From Balanoglossus misakiensis (taxonomy: Eukaryota > Hemichordata), in NCBI GenBank assembly GCA_040954595.2, contig CM082584.2, forward strand, positions 7,812,001 to 7,876,000: a stretch of DNA of 64,000 bases, given 5' to 3'. The notes below the pieces were generated by a model. That model worked only from the letters and a program-made list of their open reading frames with translations, did not search any database and was not told where the DNA came from. This document shows positions 52,601 to 61,543 of the stretch, one piece after another. The position numbers were made by a program, and so were the translations under genes. Within the stretch, counting starts at the first letter, position 1, and each line of letters begins with the position of its first letter.

Positions 52601-53895
52601 CGAAGCTCTATGGATTAATCACATGAAATCAACAAGTGTCGCACGATTGACACGCGCGCTGAGGAGGGGGGGGGGGGGGGTCAGCTAATCTGCACGCAAC
52701 ACGTGGAGCCGATTTCACAATAAATACACTGTGCTCAATTTCCCTACACATAACCATGATACGTGAACCATTACGACCGGTTGACAAATACATGTACATG
52801 TATATATACCAGGGCCTATTCGTAAATGCTTCTCCGCGAAGACAGGAACATGCCTTTCGGGCGTATGTCATGCCTGTCTACTCGTTAAAAGAGCTATTTG
52901 GCAATAAAACGCGAGTGCTTCGAGAGCCTCTTAACAATTTAATGATCCGCCGAGTGTATAAACGTTTTATGTAATGTATATGTTTGTATAAAATTGTATA
53001 ATGTTGCGCGATGGGCTAGCTACTGGTATTACGCACGTAGTGCCAGGCATGCCGATCGAAGACTTGCGCCTTCTCGTTTCTTTCATGTGTTTTATCGACT
53101 CTTTTGTTGTGCCTGTATATAAACTGTATGTGTGAATGGGTTTAGAAATGCAATGGGGTTTCGGTGGGCCGGACGCGGCGGTGAACTCCTTCCTCGCGGT
53201 TGGCGCGGGCCGGTGATTGCTCTCCGTGCTTTTGTGGGCACGTGAACGTGTACGCACGTCCAACTCCACGATCGTTCTCGACTACGTGGAAATAATGCGG
53301 AGTATATAATGACCATCGATTAATGAGTACATGTACACGTGCGATCGCAAGTGGCAATGCAAAAGAGAAAGGCACTGCGATTGAACCGCGGCAAACAAAA
53401 GCGTGGGGGGGGGGGTGCTCGGTGAAGAGGACGCCGTTCGTTCGACCATGGTCGTACTCAGTATACCCGTTGACTCACTCAATTGAAACATGGACTATAC
53501 AGTACTGCAAAGGGACGTCCACGATTGAAACAACCGACCACAAACACAAAAGCGGCGAAAGTTTCGAAATCTCTTACCTGGACAATCGACCATGTTGTCT
53601 TCGCTGGGGTTAACCAGCGACCAACAGTGGTATTGTGTGTTCCCTAAGTCGTGCCATGAATACGCATTCTGGTAAAAAATCTGAAAAGGGGGAACCAACA
53701 CCAAATAAGTTAAACCGAAAAAAAGACAATATCAATAAGTAAGTCGTTTGGAGATTGAATGTTAATTGGCGTATATCGCAATGTATATTGCATTATAAGT
53801 TTTCTCTGGACTCAACGCGTTTCTTTTTTACTTACCGAAATGACCAGCAAAACAGCTCCGACGTCCCACGTAGGCATCCTACACGCTGACAGCAT
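14870..53895 (-). CDS. Receptor-type guanylate cyclase with a non-standard ectodomain
   Basis: Minus-strand exons: 53895-53836, 53680-53578, 52330-52174, 49731-49614, 39053-38843, 23484-23333, (22937-22926 possible), 22004-21932, 21738-21600, 21475-21389, 21220-21077, 20452-20331, 20039-19889, 19484-19316, 18634-18421, 18242-18155, 18011-17872, 17628-17476, 17355-17257, 16888-16797, 16660-16414, 15504-14870. Every junction keeps frame and has GT-AG ends; the product is 1117 aa (1121 with the microexon). Order: signal peptide 1-28; ectodomain 29-247; membrane segment about 248-271; kinase-homology domain about 290-580; dimerisation helix about 595-633; cyclase domain about 634-837; disordered tail to 1117. 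Single-pass cyclases of this build make cGMP from GTP on ligand binding. The ligand is unknown, and I cannot exclude extra in-frame exons in the two very long introns (10.6 and 15.4 kb). Confidence 0.93.
16331..16364. repeat. (CAGA)n microsatellite
   Basis: A short run of cagacagacagacagacaga lies in the last intron of the guanylate cyclase gene, just beyond the exon 21 donor. Confidence 0.7.
16797..18242 (-). CDS. Guanylate cyclase exons 16-20: catalytic domain
   Basis: The five exons encode the class III cyclase domain, starting [13 protein letters not shown]. Both metal-binding aspartates are present: D664 in DIVGFT and D708 in KVETIGDAY. The guanine-selecting pair is present too: E704 in KVET and C776 in [10 protein letters not shown]. 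The transition-state residues N783 and R787 in NTASRME also remain. It should therefore be an active guanylate, not adenylate, cyclase. The end of the domain continues into exon 21 ([13 protein letters not shown]). The intron between exons 17 and 18 holds a TACTGTAAAAC repeat (17677-17735). Confidence 0.95.
17677..17735. repeat. TACTGTAAAAC-family repeat copy in a cyclase intron
   Basis: It begins TACTGTAAAACGGGTTATTTTCGC and continues with TTTTTTCGCAAAATACGC, matching the left part of the element at 14415-14526. Confidence 0.6.
18421..22004 (-). CDS. Guanylate cyclase exons 8-15: kinase-homology domain and dimerisation helix
   Basis: Exon 8 starts with the juxtamembrane [16 protein letters not shown], corresponding to the LWRxxWEDLQ region of known receptor cyclases. 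The regulatory pseudokinase follows. The VAIK-like lysine is kept (IAIKK, K346). The catalytic HRD is HGH (436-438) in HGHLKSNNC, so the catalytic Asp is lost, as is usual for receptor cyclases. The DFG equivalent is DYG (456-458). The C-lobe ends [14 protein letters not shown]. The [20 protein letters not shown] stretch is the coiled dimerisation helix that couples to the cyclase. Its inferred role is ATP-dependent allosteric control without phosphotransfer. Confidence 0.93.
18642..18654. repeat. G13 homopolymer at a splice acceptor
   Basis: On the minus strand this is a C13 run directly in the polypyrimidine tract of the exon 15 acceptor (ctccatag| at 18635). Confidence 0.8.
18693..19175. 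repeat. Tandem array: seven 69-bp units in a guanylate cyclase intron
   Basis: Seven near-identical 69-bp units start at 18693, each beginning TTACAGAAAGCACTGGCGAA and ending TTCTTTCTGAAA. They differ only at a few positions (for example ACATGTTC or ACAAGTTC, and GTTAGTTT or GTTATTTT). Because 69 is a multiple of three and the unit has no stop in one plus-strand frame, the array makes an open frame of repeated [18 protein letters not shown], which is most likely incidental. It fills about 70% of the 681-bp intron between exons 14 and 15. It is a minisatellite, not a CRISPR array: there are no spacers. Confidence 0.95.
22926..22937 (-). CDS. Possible 12-nt microexon (Gly-His-His-Ala) after the transmembrane exon
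   Basis: On the minus strand a pyrimidine-rich acceptor (tctctctctaag|) is followed by exactly 12 nt, GGTCACCACGCG, and a good donor |gtaagaa. The phase is 0 on both sides, as in both neighbouring exons. Including it would insert GHHA between the membrane helix and the YFYIKQQK stop-transfer sequence. The protein also reads well without it, so it may be alternative or spurious. Confidence 0.4.
23333..23484 (-). CDS. Guanylate cyclase exon 6: six-cysteine knot plus transmembrane helix
   Basis: Residues 217-267. The part [14 protein letters not shown] followed by [10 protein letters not shown] has six cysteines (C218, C223, C231, C234, C238, C241) in the CGxGxC..GExCxxCPxDCGxC pattern, seen just outside the membrane or between modules in various extracellular proteins. 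It is followed after six residues by the hydrophobic stretch [20 protein letters not shown], the single membrane-spanning helix, which continues into the next exon (YFYIKQQK, the cytoplasmic basic stop-transfer). Splice ends are tatag| and TTTTG|gtgagt. Confidence 0.92.
24338..24480. mobile_element. 143-bp near-perfect hairpin element
   Basis: Left arm AGCAATAAAACACCCCCAGC... and right arm ...GCTGGGGGTGTTTTATTGCT are reverse complements over about 66 nt with a handful of mismatches. They meet at a short centre (GAGCGATAGCGAGTGCG). The arms include CCATGGTATA and TTTTGACCAGTTC in mirrored order. It has no coding capacity and looks like a foldback or MITE-type insertion. Confidence 0.85.
24481..24649. 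mobile_element. 169-bp element with 23-bp terminal inverted repeats
   Basis: The left end ATTATATTATGCCAGTATAT (24481 onwards) and the right end (24627-24649), read in reverse complement, match over 23 bp with one difference. It directly abuts the hairpin element at 24338-24480, so the two may be one composite unit or a nested insertion. Confidence 0.75.
26424..26463. repeat. Perfect 16-bp hairpin with 8-nt loop
   Basis: TCTTATGTGCATGTGC (26424-26439) and its exact reverse complement (26448-26463) flank the loop CAATTAAC. It lies within the long cyclase intron. No repeat copy was noticed elsewhere in the window. Confidence 0.8.
33904..33997. mobile_element. TTAACCCTTTCACC family, copy 2
   Basis: Starts TTAACCCTTTCACC, then CCAAATCCACTGTTTTCTAT and TTGGACCTCTATAGAGGGAAC, in the same order as the copies at 14739 and 44182. 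The right terminal repeat is degraded (GTGACAGAGTTCAA). Confidence 0.8.
34021..34176. mobile_element. CTGTCTATACC / GGTTTAGACAGG repeat family, copy 1
   Basis: It contains CTGGAAACCTGTCTATACC, ACCTCTATAACCCGGACACC, and ends GTTCGGTTTAGACAGGTTTT. It matches the copy at 38645-38822 almost throughout. The left terminal repeat is less complete here. Confidence 0.75.
37477..37495. repeat. Long G homopolymer
   Basis: A run of about 18-19 G residues in the long cyclase intron. Its exact length may be a sequencing or assembly estimate. Confidence 0.7.
38645..38822. mobile_element. CTGTCTATACC / GGTTTAGACAGG repeat family, copy 2
   Basis: The left end GTAAAACCTGTCTGAACC and the right end GGTTTAGACAGGTTTCAC are inverted relative to each other. 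The inner part AACCTCTATAAACCGGACAC is shared with 34021-34176. It lies 21 nt from exon 5 of the cyclase. Confidence 0.8.
38843..39053 (-). CDS. Guanylate cyclase exon 5: membrane-proximal ectodomain module
   Basis: A 211-nt exon (phase 0 in, phase 1 out) encodes residues 147-216. It contains the sequon N174-G-S, C152 and the segment [20 protein letters not shown], which has a beta-strand look faintly like an ADAMTS spacer strand; this likeness is weak. The exon is noticeably GC-rich against its AT-rich introns, and its splice sites (cacacag| and ACGG|gtaag) are good. It stands alone between introns of 10.6 kb and 15.4 kb. Its phase fits both neighbours exactly. Confidence 0.85.
41993..42037. 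repeat. TACTGTAAAAC-family repeat copy
   Basis: Starts TACTGTAAAACAGGAAATC and ends near AATAAATTTTCGCGAAC, like the copies at 4625, 14415 and 17677. Confidence 0.6.
44182..44274. mobile_element. TTAACCCTTTCACC family, copy 3 (most complete)
   Basis: Ends TTAACCCTTTCATCACC and GGGGGTGAAAGGGTTAA are clear terminal inverted repeats. The centre has TTTTCTATGGTAAGGTTGGA and CCTCTAAAGAGGGAACTGGG. It is 93 bp with no coding capacity. Confidence 0.85.
49614..53895 (-). CDS. Guanylate cyclase exons 1-4: signal peptide and N-terminal ectodomain
   Basis: Exon 1 (53895-53836) encodes [20 protein letters not shown], and exon 2 (53680-53578) continues IFYQNAYS, so a cleavable signal peptide of about 28 residues spans the junction. 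Exons 3 (52330-52174) and 4 (49731-49614) follow. The region has sequons N74-V-T and N92-D-T. Its cysteines are C39, C53, C116, C121, C132, C133 and C142, suggesting a disulfide-bonded extracellular module. It shows no likeness that I can recognise to the ANF-receptor ligand-binding domain, which is also about twice as long. ATG at 53895 is chosen because it directly starts the hydrophobic leader; Met7 is an alternative. Confidence 0.8.
49732..52173 (-). other. Cyclase intron between exons 3 and 4
   Basis: A 2.4-kb intron with no supported gene or repeat. The largest reading frame in it (near 51400-51870) has no homology that I recognise and no splice support. Confidence 0.6.
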
Positions 53896-56405
53896 CTCGT
53901 TCGCGGAGCCTTCACAAAATGGTAGCCCTGTGTTATATGGGAATCCCCACACAATGAAAGTGTCTTTGTATGTGTACGCGTATAGCACGGGTTCCACTCA
54001 ACCGTCTACTACTCTACAAACAATAAAAAAACTTAAACGGTTTCCTCTTCGACTTCACCATCAACATCAGCAGCGGGGTTTCTGCGTCCCCATCCGGAGT
54101 AACAGTTTCCTATTTTTCCTCTCGAATCCACGGCAGTTGGGTGAGGTATATATATACGCACGCTCAAAGGATGTCTCACACACTGAGACTCTGGGTGCAC
54201 ACACCGTGGCAGTATTAAAAAAATAAACACACGGTAAATATTCCAGCTACGGGGTAACACTAACACTGGCGTCTATCGTTGGACACGTTAGTTACCGGCT
54301 TGCACTTGACAATATACTAGTATACGGAGGAAACAAAGCCCCGGTTTTGAAGTTACTCGGCGGCTGGGGCTGCCTGCTCATCTGATTGGCGGCGGCGATC
54401 ACGTGCCTGTCGTTATAACAACCGTTCACACTGACGTGGGTATTGTTGTGGATGCAGCGTGCATATTGTCTGTCCGCTGGACGGGCTGGCTCTCTCATCT
54501 AATTGGCCAATCAACGCATCTGCGGACGTCTGATCACCCTGTCCTGCTTATACTCCATACAGAGCGGGTACCTGCATTCAGCCCATTGAGGGCGGAACAA
54601 TGCGAACGTCTGGGCAGCAGACCATGACAGGGGCACGGCAGCTGACAAGTATCCGGCGGTCAGCTTGGGCAAGTCTATAGCCGCAGTCCCTGTTAAAGAG
54701 AGGCCGTGCTCTCACTCAGACTGTATCCAGAGATGCTGTGCAGTCTGTATCGTGGAATATCCCTCGAATAACCTTTTTTTACAGGAGACCGCCAATATAA
54801 AGACATCTCTCGCTCGTGCACAGATAAAAGAACGGAAACTTCGTGGTTCCGCAAACTGAAAGCAGCATTCGTAAAGATTTGCCATCATCTTACCGCGGCA
54901 CGCATGGAACTTTTTTTCTACTAAAAGTATTTAGATCACAGTCAGTAAAATATGTTTATGTCTATGTTTAGATTCTTTGCTTCTTGTATCTGTTTACTCA
55001 TGTTACTAGTATTCGAAACGTTCGGATTTGCTTTGCGATACTGCAGCAGTGCATTAAATTACCAGGAGTTGTTCTTTTACTACTAAAATACCAGAGATGT
55101 GAGATGTAATGAACTTCTCTCAACAAATCTTCTTGTACGAAATGGGGTAGCTTTGACCCAGATATGAACCAAAAAAGACCACAGAACTCTGCGCTGCGGA
55201 ACGCGAGAGAAAAACCACGGCTGACTGTGGATGGCAACCCCTTGGTCATACCCGTCAAAAGTAGAAACAGCCAACAAACATTTGTGGCCTTGAACTACTT
55301 CAGTGTCGACAAGCTGCGACCAGCGAACTAAACAACTTTTCAAACGGACGTTTGCCACGCTTCTGGAGGGGTTTCGAGAAACTATTGTACAGTGATCGAT
55401 CTGACAGCGTCCGGCATACCTTTTCTTTTTTGCCTTTTCAACGTGACATTGACAAATCACCAAGGAAATCTAGCAAAATATACAAAACTCACGAATCTAC
55501 AAGTCTTAAATGCGGGTACACTCTCGATGCATGAAAATCAACGCTGTGAATTTGTCGCGTGTCAGAATGACGTTCAACAATATTAGGTGTTAATAGCAAC
55601 ACTTTTTTGTTACCTCAGATCAGCGTCAACGAGAGAAAGCGCGCAGAGACCACGTCCCTTATAGTGACGTAAGCGCCCGTATAAATAAAAGTGGGTCAGT
55701 TAGACTTGCTGCGATCGCAATTAACATATTGGTGGAACTCAAGTCCTTTGCAAAGTGTTTAAGTTTTTTTTTTTTCTCTCTCTCTCTCTCCAATTATGAT
55801 GTGGAAGTGGTATGTAGTGCCCACAGTCGCCTGTGATATGATACGAAAAGTTCCACCATTTCCATTTCGTTCTCCTACTATCACTTCAATGCGCCGAAAA
55901 AAACAAAGGGCTTGCATACCCTACCCGCGCGGGGGCGTACATTTTAACTATATTTTTCGAGCAAATATACAGAATGCAACACGATCCAGGCAAGACAAAG
56001 GTTCGTTCGGTCACGGGTAATGGTGGCGCTAGACAGCACCAAACGTGCACAGCATCGGAACTATTCGCTGTACAGCTGTTCACATAGACCCTATCCTTCC
56101 GTCATGGTGAAATATGTGCGTCACGGGAAGACAATCAGAGGATTTGGATGAATGACAGATTATTTGTTCACCTTTGCTGCATCCTAGTTTCCGTCAGAAG
56201 ACCATGTATTTGTTGTCAACTGCCTTGCACTTTTGAGCGAGGTCAAATCTCACAATGCAAGCACTGTGCGGTAAACTTAGACGCGTCCTGAAGAAGTCCT
56301 GTTGTTTTACTAACCCGTCAAAATTACTGATTCGTTAAATGTTACAGTACGGATGGTGCAAACTCTCATTATAGATGTCATGAAATAAAGTAATAACCCG
56401 TGACT

Positions 56406-56474
<69 letters not shown>

Positions 56475-59400
56475 TGACCTGAACACCCGACGCACTAGCA
56501 AAGGCAGATTTATCAACTTTTAGCGGGGCGAGGAGTTTAAATTGTAATGAAATAAATCTACGGGCATGGGGATTTAAGGGCCTTAAGCACATTCCAACGT
56601 AAGGACGGTAAACACGAAAACAGATAAATCCACGGGTAGCTGCATAGTGCTGCTCGATACAGTAGTTGCCATAGTGATAGTGCGCGAGGTCAGGACTAGA
56701 TAATCTTGAACTTTGAGGCCGAGCAAAAGGCGAGCGTTGCATCGAGGTCCATGACAACGCCAGAGAATGTCTGTCACCGAAAGACAACGGGTAAAATCAC
56801 ATAAATATTTGCCAAGTCGCGTTGCAGAAAAGAAGTCGAGTAAATACATGCAGTGTGAGAGAATTTGCGTTCGTGCTTTGGAACTGTACAGAAGTCACGG
56901 CCTGGCTATACGAGTACTGTGCGACTCGGCGTGGAATTGTTGGTTCTTAATTGTGTGTTTTTCCTTTCACGTGGTTTACATTTCAAGGGATTACTTCTAA
57001 TCTGGCACAATTTAGTCTGAAAATGGTGGTGGTTTTATTCAGCTCTGGTCGAAACCGCGTATTGTACAAACACAGGACGGCACACCGGGTATCGATTACT
57101 TCTGCATGAATAGTACAGCCATATGCCCTATGGTCCTACACACACTGAAAAGGTGTCCTGCGCACAGTCGCTAAATACGGACAGGAGGCATTACTGTTAT
57201 AGCGACAGACGGTTCTAGAGTTATCCAGGATAGAAACTCGTATTGGTTCAACGATAAAGTACCTACTTACATCGATGATAGTTTTGTTTATTTTACTGAG
57301 ATAACACATTTCCAGAGACCGAAGTTTAAATTAGATTGGTTTGATTTTTTTTATAAATCCAACAGGTGTTTCAAGCGTTGATACCAGAAATACACATAAT
57401 GTCTATGGTTATAGCCAGCATAAAGTTGTCAAACGGTAGTTTTCAGGACCGGCAGTGGTGTGCAATGAACTATACGTATCTAATTATCATACTCCGTGTG
57501 GCACAGGTGTGTGAAGATGTCGAACGGATACAACACACCCACCTACCCAAATCCAACCAACCAACCAACCATGGAGGTATTAAAACCAACCAGCTAACCG
57601 ACAAATTAATCGACTGAGTATCAACGGCCCATTAAGTACTCTGGCAAATTTACTTCAATTCTCTGGCAAGAACAAAGAATTTACGAACGACAATAGCCGA
57701 AAAAACTGAGTGCGTACGATTCAGTGAAACGAGTCATTGCTGACGTTCACCCCGTCCAGACCATTGTGCTGCATTTACGTCACGAAGTGGAATCGAGTGA
57801 TAATGACAAATTAACCACGGCGGAAAAGAGAGACATCGAGATAATGAGGTGAAAATCGATATTTTCACAATATATGTCTGTTTGCACATCTAAAGGACTA
57901 GAATCCGGGCCTGTCTCTCCCTCCCGATTTCCAATGAGTATGCCCGTATCGAGACTCAGACTCAGAGTTTCATTCAACAATTGCATACAGCGCAAGGTCA
58001 CCGCACGCTTCCACACCAACACTAAATACTTGACCCTACGTTATCTCATAAAAAAAGTTTCTGAATTCCGCGATAGTGGTAATCTGTACTGAGAAACAAA
58101 CAGAGCGATACTTGTATTTAAATTAGAACGACTGCGGCGTGCTCTGGTGAGGGTGACGGTTTTTGGTGGTTTGAGCGGTGGTACTGTCTCTTCTCGTCTA
58201 CCTGTCTGTATGGGGTATGGTATAATGTATCGGATCCATAATATATCCACCACCATCGAAACGACAAAATTATTTTGTGTAAATCACTGGGGAGATGTGA
58301 TTTGTAATTTTGTAAGTAGTTTAAAAAAAAACTCACAGTAACTAACACCCAAGCCCGATGGACGTCAAGTCGACAATTCATTTAATATTTCAAACGCTAC
58401 AAAACATATACAATCTCAGAGAGTCGATATAGATTACCCTGACAGACTGGTATGGGGCACAGGCATCGTTATACACATATACGTGTACATGTAATTACAA
58501 TGCATGTATATACAAAGTGCCCGACTTCGACGGTGCATGTGGTATGGGTATGTATATACACCACGCGCTAGCAGTTCATCACACACAACCTAACTATAGT
58601 TCAAGGGTTGAGTTACACGTTATGCCTGAGGTGATATGAGCCGTGTAGTGTTAATTTCAGGAAGTTTGTAACTTTCGCTCGAAATTCTGAAACAGTACAC
58701 ATTACTTTTGTGTTCGAAACCATTCCCCCTTTTCACGGTTTCTCACGTGACACAACTCGCCAACTTCGGCCAAAAGTCGCTGAATGCAAATGATTGTAGA
58801 TGACATTTTGAATGTGTACAGTAATTTTGATAATTTTGACAAATTCCTTAGCGTAACTAGTCGAAAGATTGGAAGCCCCCTCCCCACCCTGGCAATAGGT
58901 ATACTTTTTTCATGTATTTTTCAAAACCCACACTTTCAGACGCAAAACAAAACAATACAAAACAAACACATCCTGTACTAACAATACAACCATGACAATA
59001 TGCTGTCACGAACCTCACAAGCTATTAAAATCTTACATTTCTAACCCAAGCTTTATATACATTATATTGTCATTGTCTTTTGGCGAGGTCAAAAGGTCCA
59101 TACGTACGCAAAACAATTCATGTCAGTGCTGTAATAATCTGCGTATTTCTTCAAGCGTGTTGGCTATGTCCTTACGTGTTGTGAATTCTCCACCTTTGTT
59201 GCACACTTGATCTCTTGATCCACCACAAAAAAAAAAAAAGACAAAAGCGGAGAGATAAATAATTCAAAAAGTAAGGCCGGATCAAAAAGAGGCTAATTGC
59301 TAGGATCCATGTATAACTAGCATCCTCACAATAGTTTGGCGGTCTTGGGTGTATCACATAACACTATAGTATTAGTTATCTGCCCAACAAGACCACGGCT

Positions 59401-60229
59401 TACATAATACCACATTGAACGCCATATTTTCCTGTCAAGATGTTGGTAGAACATATCCTCGTTTTTATGCATTTTTCTCCAATTTGGTCCTTAATTTTGG
59501 ACAGAGTATACATATTTTCACATTGCCTTCCGGTTTTGATCAAAATTTGTACAAAAATGCGGAAAAATTTATAAGGGTTAATATTTTGAACTATGAAAAG
59601 TTGACTTTGGCGTTGGAAGTATAATAACTAAGTTGAAAAACGCACTTAAACACAAGGAACCAGCCTCGCAGTGGTCCTACACACTCGATTCTAAAACAAA
59701 TCGAACGAACATTGTTAGAAAAAAGAAAGACAAGACACACTAGCAAATAATTAAAGGTTCCGCGTCGGTGTCTCAATGAGCCGACTGGCGGTGTGGTTCA
59801 GTTGGACACGATTGTATCATTTGTGGACCACTTGGCGGACGGAATCAGTACAAACACCTTTCAAAAGGGCAAATATTGGCACGGTGCACCTTGTAAAAAA
59901 GAGGGGACGCAATTTTCTTTTCCTCATTCACCGGTGTATATACTCTGTCAGCTTCACGTCCACGTTAATTTTCTTCGTCAATGGCTGTGTTTGCTGCTTC
60001 ATCTCGTTGCAGCCTTGTGCACAAAAGATGTTAGGAATAACTATGTCTCTGGGACCCCCTCATTGTTTGTTATTGTTGTTGTAGTGCTTTTCTTTGACGG
60101 GGAACCACACACTTGACTCCGCTGTATTTTGCACTATTGACTGGTCTGTTTTTTTGTGGATGTTTGTAGATGCCAGCGTAAAACAAAGTGGGGCACAAAC
60201 ACAGCGACAGTATAATATCCACCGACGGC
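53896..60229. other. Upstream region of the cyclase gene / spacer to the next gene
   Basis: The cyclase promoter and any 5' UTR exons should lie in the lower part of this 6.3-kb region, and the 3' UTR of the neighbouring gene in the upper part. I cannot place a start site. Visible structure is limited to a (CT)n run near 55780-55790, a (CAT)n tract at about 56408-56474 and short CCAA repeats near 57553-57572. No gene is supported. Confidence 0.5.
56408..56474. repeat. (CAT)n microsatellite, about 22 units
   Basis: An uninterrupted run of cat triplets spans about 66 bp. The poly-Asp reading frame on the other strand is a by-product. Confidence 0.95.
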
Positions 60230-61543
60230 TCATATTTCATTATACTGAGTGCTTCCTCGCCGCTTTCGAATATATCGACATCCCTTTATCTCCTCGAAGG
60301 TTGCGACCTCTGTGATATCCCCCAATCCGTCATAGGGCCACCCGGACTCCTGTAGCACCATTCCCCGGCGCAATAAAACCTGTCTAGGGCTCAGAACTCG
60401 CACGTTATCCCTGTACACACCGAAGGGATCGGGCTTCGAAGGCGGCACACCGAGTCCCGACGAGGCCTGCTGGATGTACTTGCACAGAGCGTTCATTTCC
60501 TTCAGCGTGCTTTTCCGCTTCGGCAACCTCGGTGACGAAGTCGGCGTCAGCGCCGGGGACGCGGTGCCGGGCCCGCGGTTCTGCCTGGCCGAGTTGACCG
60601 AGTGGCGGCTTGTGTCGAGTTCGCTGAGTTTCGGGGGATTTATCACCGACACCGTCCGCCTTTTCATCACAGGGCTGGGCTTCGGCGACGCGCCGGCAAT
60701 CTCGTCCGGCAGTTTCCACGCCGAGGTCGGGGGACCGTGCTGGAGTTTGCACGGGGCTGATATTTTACGTCTAGCTGCCTTTCTCTGTCGGTCTGGGCCC
60801 TGCGCTTTCTCTTGCTCCGGCGACGGTCCAAATTTCAATCTCGACGAATTTGAAGAATTGGCAGCTCGTGCCGATCCTGGCGAAAAATCGTCGGGGTCAC
60901 TTTCTTCGTCTTCTTCGTCCTGGTCCTCAATTCTGTTCCTTACCGCCGACAGCTGCAGTTCGGTCATGGCGGCTATCAGTGACGACCGCCTGACGTGCAA
61001 GTCACCGGGCAGGGGTGAGTCCCCCGTCGTCTCCGAGGACTCGTCCTCCGAGCGGTTCTGCAGCAGGGTCAGGGCCTGCTGGAACACAGACGAAGTGGCC
61101 GGCAACGGCTGCCGATGCGGCAATTCCGGGTCGTCGTCCAGCAGCGAGTCGACGCCGTTCAACGCAGCGGCTTCCGTGCCCGTCACCCTCTGCCGCTGAT
61201 GCCACGGCGGAAACGAGCGACGCTGTGGTTCTTTCGGACCGTCGTCCGTCGCGGCGAAACTCACCTGCTTCTTCCGGGCGATTTCCGGCGACAGAACGGC
61301 CGTCAGTAGGTTCGATTTTCTCGACGACGCCGGCGACTGCTGTAGTTTCAAATCTCTGGACCCGCCTGAATTTAGGTCGAACCTAAACTTGGGTCGGATC
61401 CGCGGAGAATTTCTCGGACTCAGATGCTGGTCGTCCCATGCGTGCTTCCCGTGTCCGTGGTTTGTTCCCGGCTTTCTGGTGGTCAGGGGACTCCCAACCC
61501 GTCCGGGCACCACGGTTGACACCGGCTGCCTCGGAGTTGCCAT
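60230..61543 (-). CDS. Unrecognised disordered protein, 437 aa, single coding exon
   Basis: An uninterrupted frame runs from ATG (61543) to TGA (60232-60230). It is much richer in G+C than its surroundings, which explains the long antisense frames. A splice acceptor (ttctcacag|ACG) ends three bases before the ATG, so a 5' UTR exon probably lies upstream. The protein is rich in Pro, Ser and Arg with many SP sites, and has an acidic patch (EDQDEEDEESDPDD) near residue 205. KKQVSF at 91-96 fits the RVxF docking motif for protein phosphatase 1. The last 90 residues look more ordered (LCKYIQQASSGLGVPP, VLLRRGMVLQESGWPYDG, CRYIRKRRGS) and may be a conserved domain. I do not recognise the family. 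Frame length, codon bias and the acceptor support a real gene. Confidence 0.75.
   Translation of the reverse strand: MATPRQPVSTVVPGRVGSPLTTRKPGTNHGHGKHAWDDQHLSPRNSPRIRPKFRFDLNSGGSRDLKLQQSPASSRKSNLLTAVLSPEIARKKQVSFAATDDGPKEPQRRSFPPWHQRQRVTGTEAAALNGVDSLLDDDPELPHRQPLPATSSVFQQALTLLQNRSEDESSETTGDSPLPGDLHVRRSSLIAAMTELQLSAVRNRIEDQDEEDEESDPDDFSPGSARAANSSNSSRLKFGPSPEQEKAQGPDRQRKAARRKISAPCKLQHGPPTSAWKLPDEIAGASPKPSPVMKRRTVSVINPPKLSELDTSRHSVNSARQNRGPGTASPALTPTSSPRLPKRKSTLKEMNALCKYIQQASSGLGVPPSKPDPFGVYRDNVRVLSPRQVLLRRGMVLQESGWPYDGLGDITEVATFEEIKGCRYIRKRRGSTQYNEI

Noticed and set aside
53759-54226. 155-aa plus-strand frame
   Set aside because: It is antisense to cyclase exon 1 and has unstructured composition.
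56310-56516. Poly-aspartate frame
   Set aside because: It is a product of the (CAT)n microsatellite.
60474-61386. Plus-strand frames of 241 and 123 aa
   Set aside because: They are antisense to the 437-aa frame, which has the start, the acceptor and protein-like composition; these do not.
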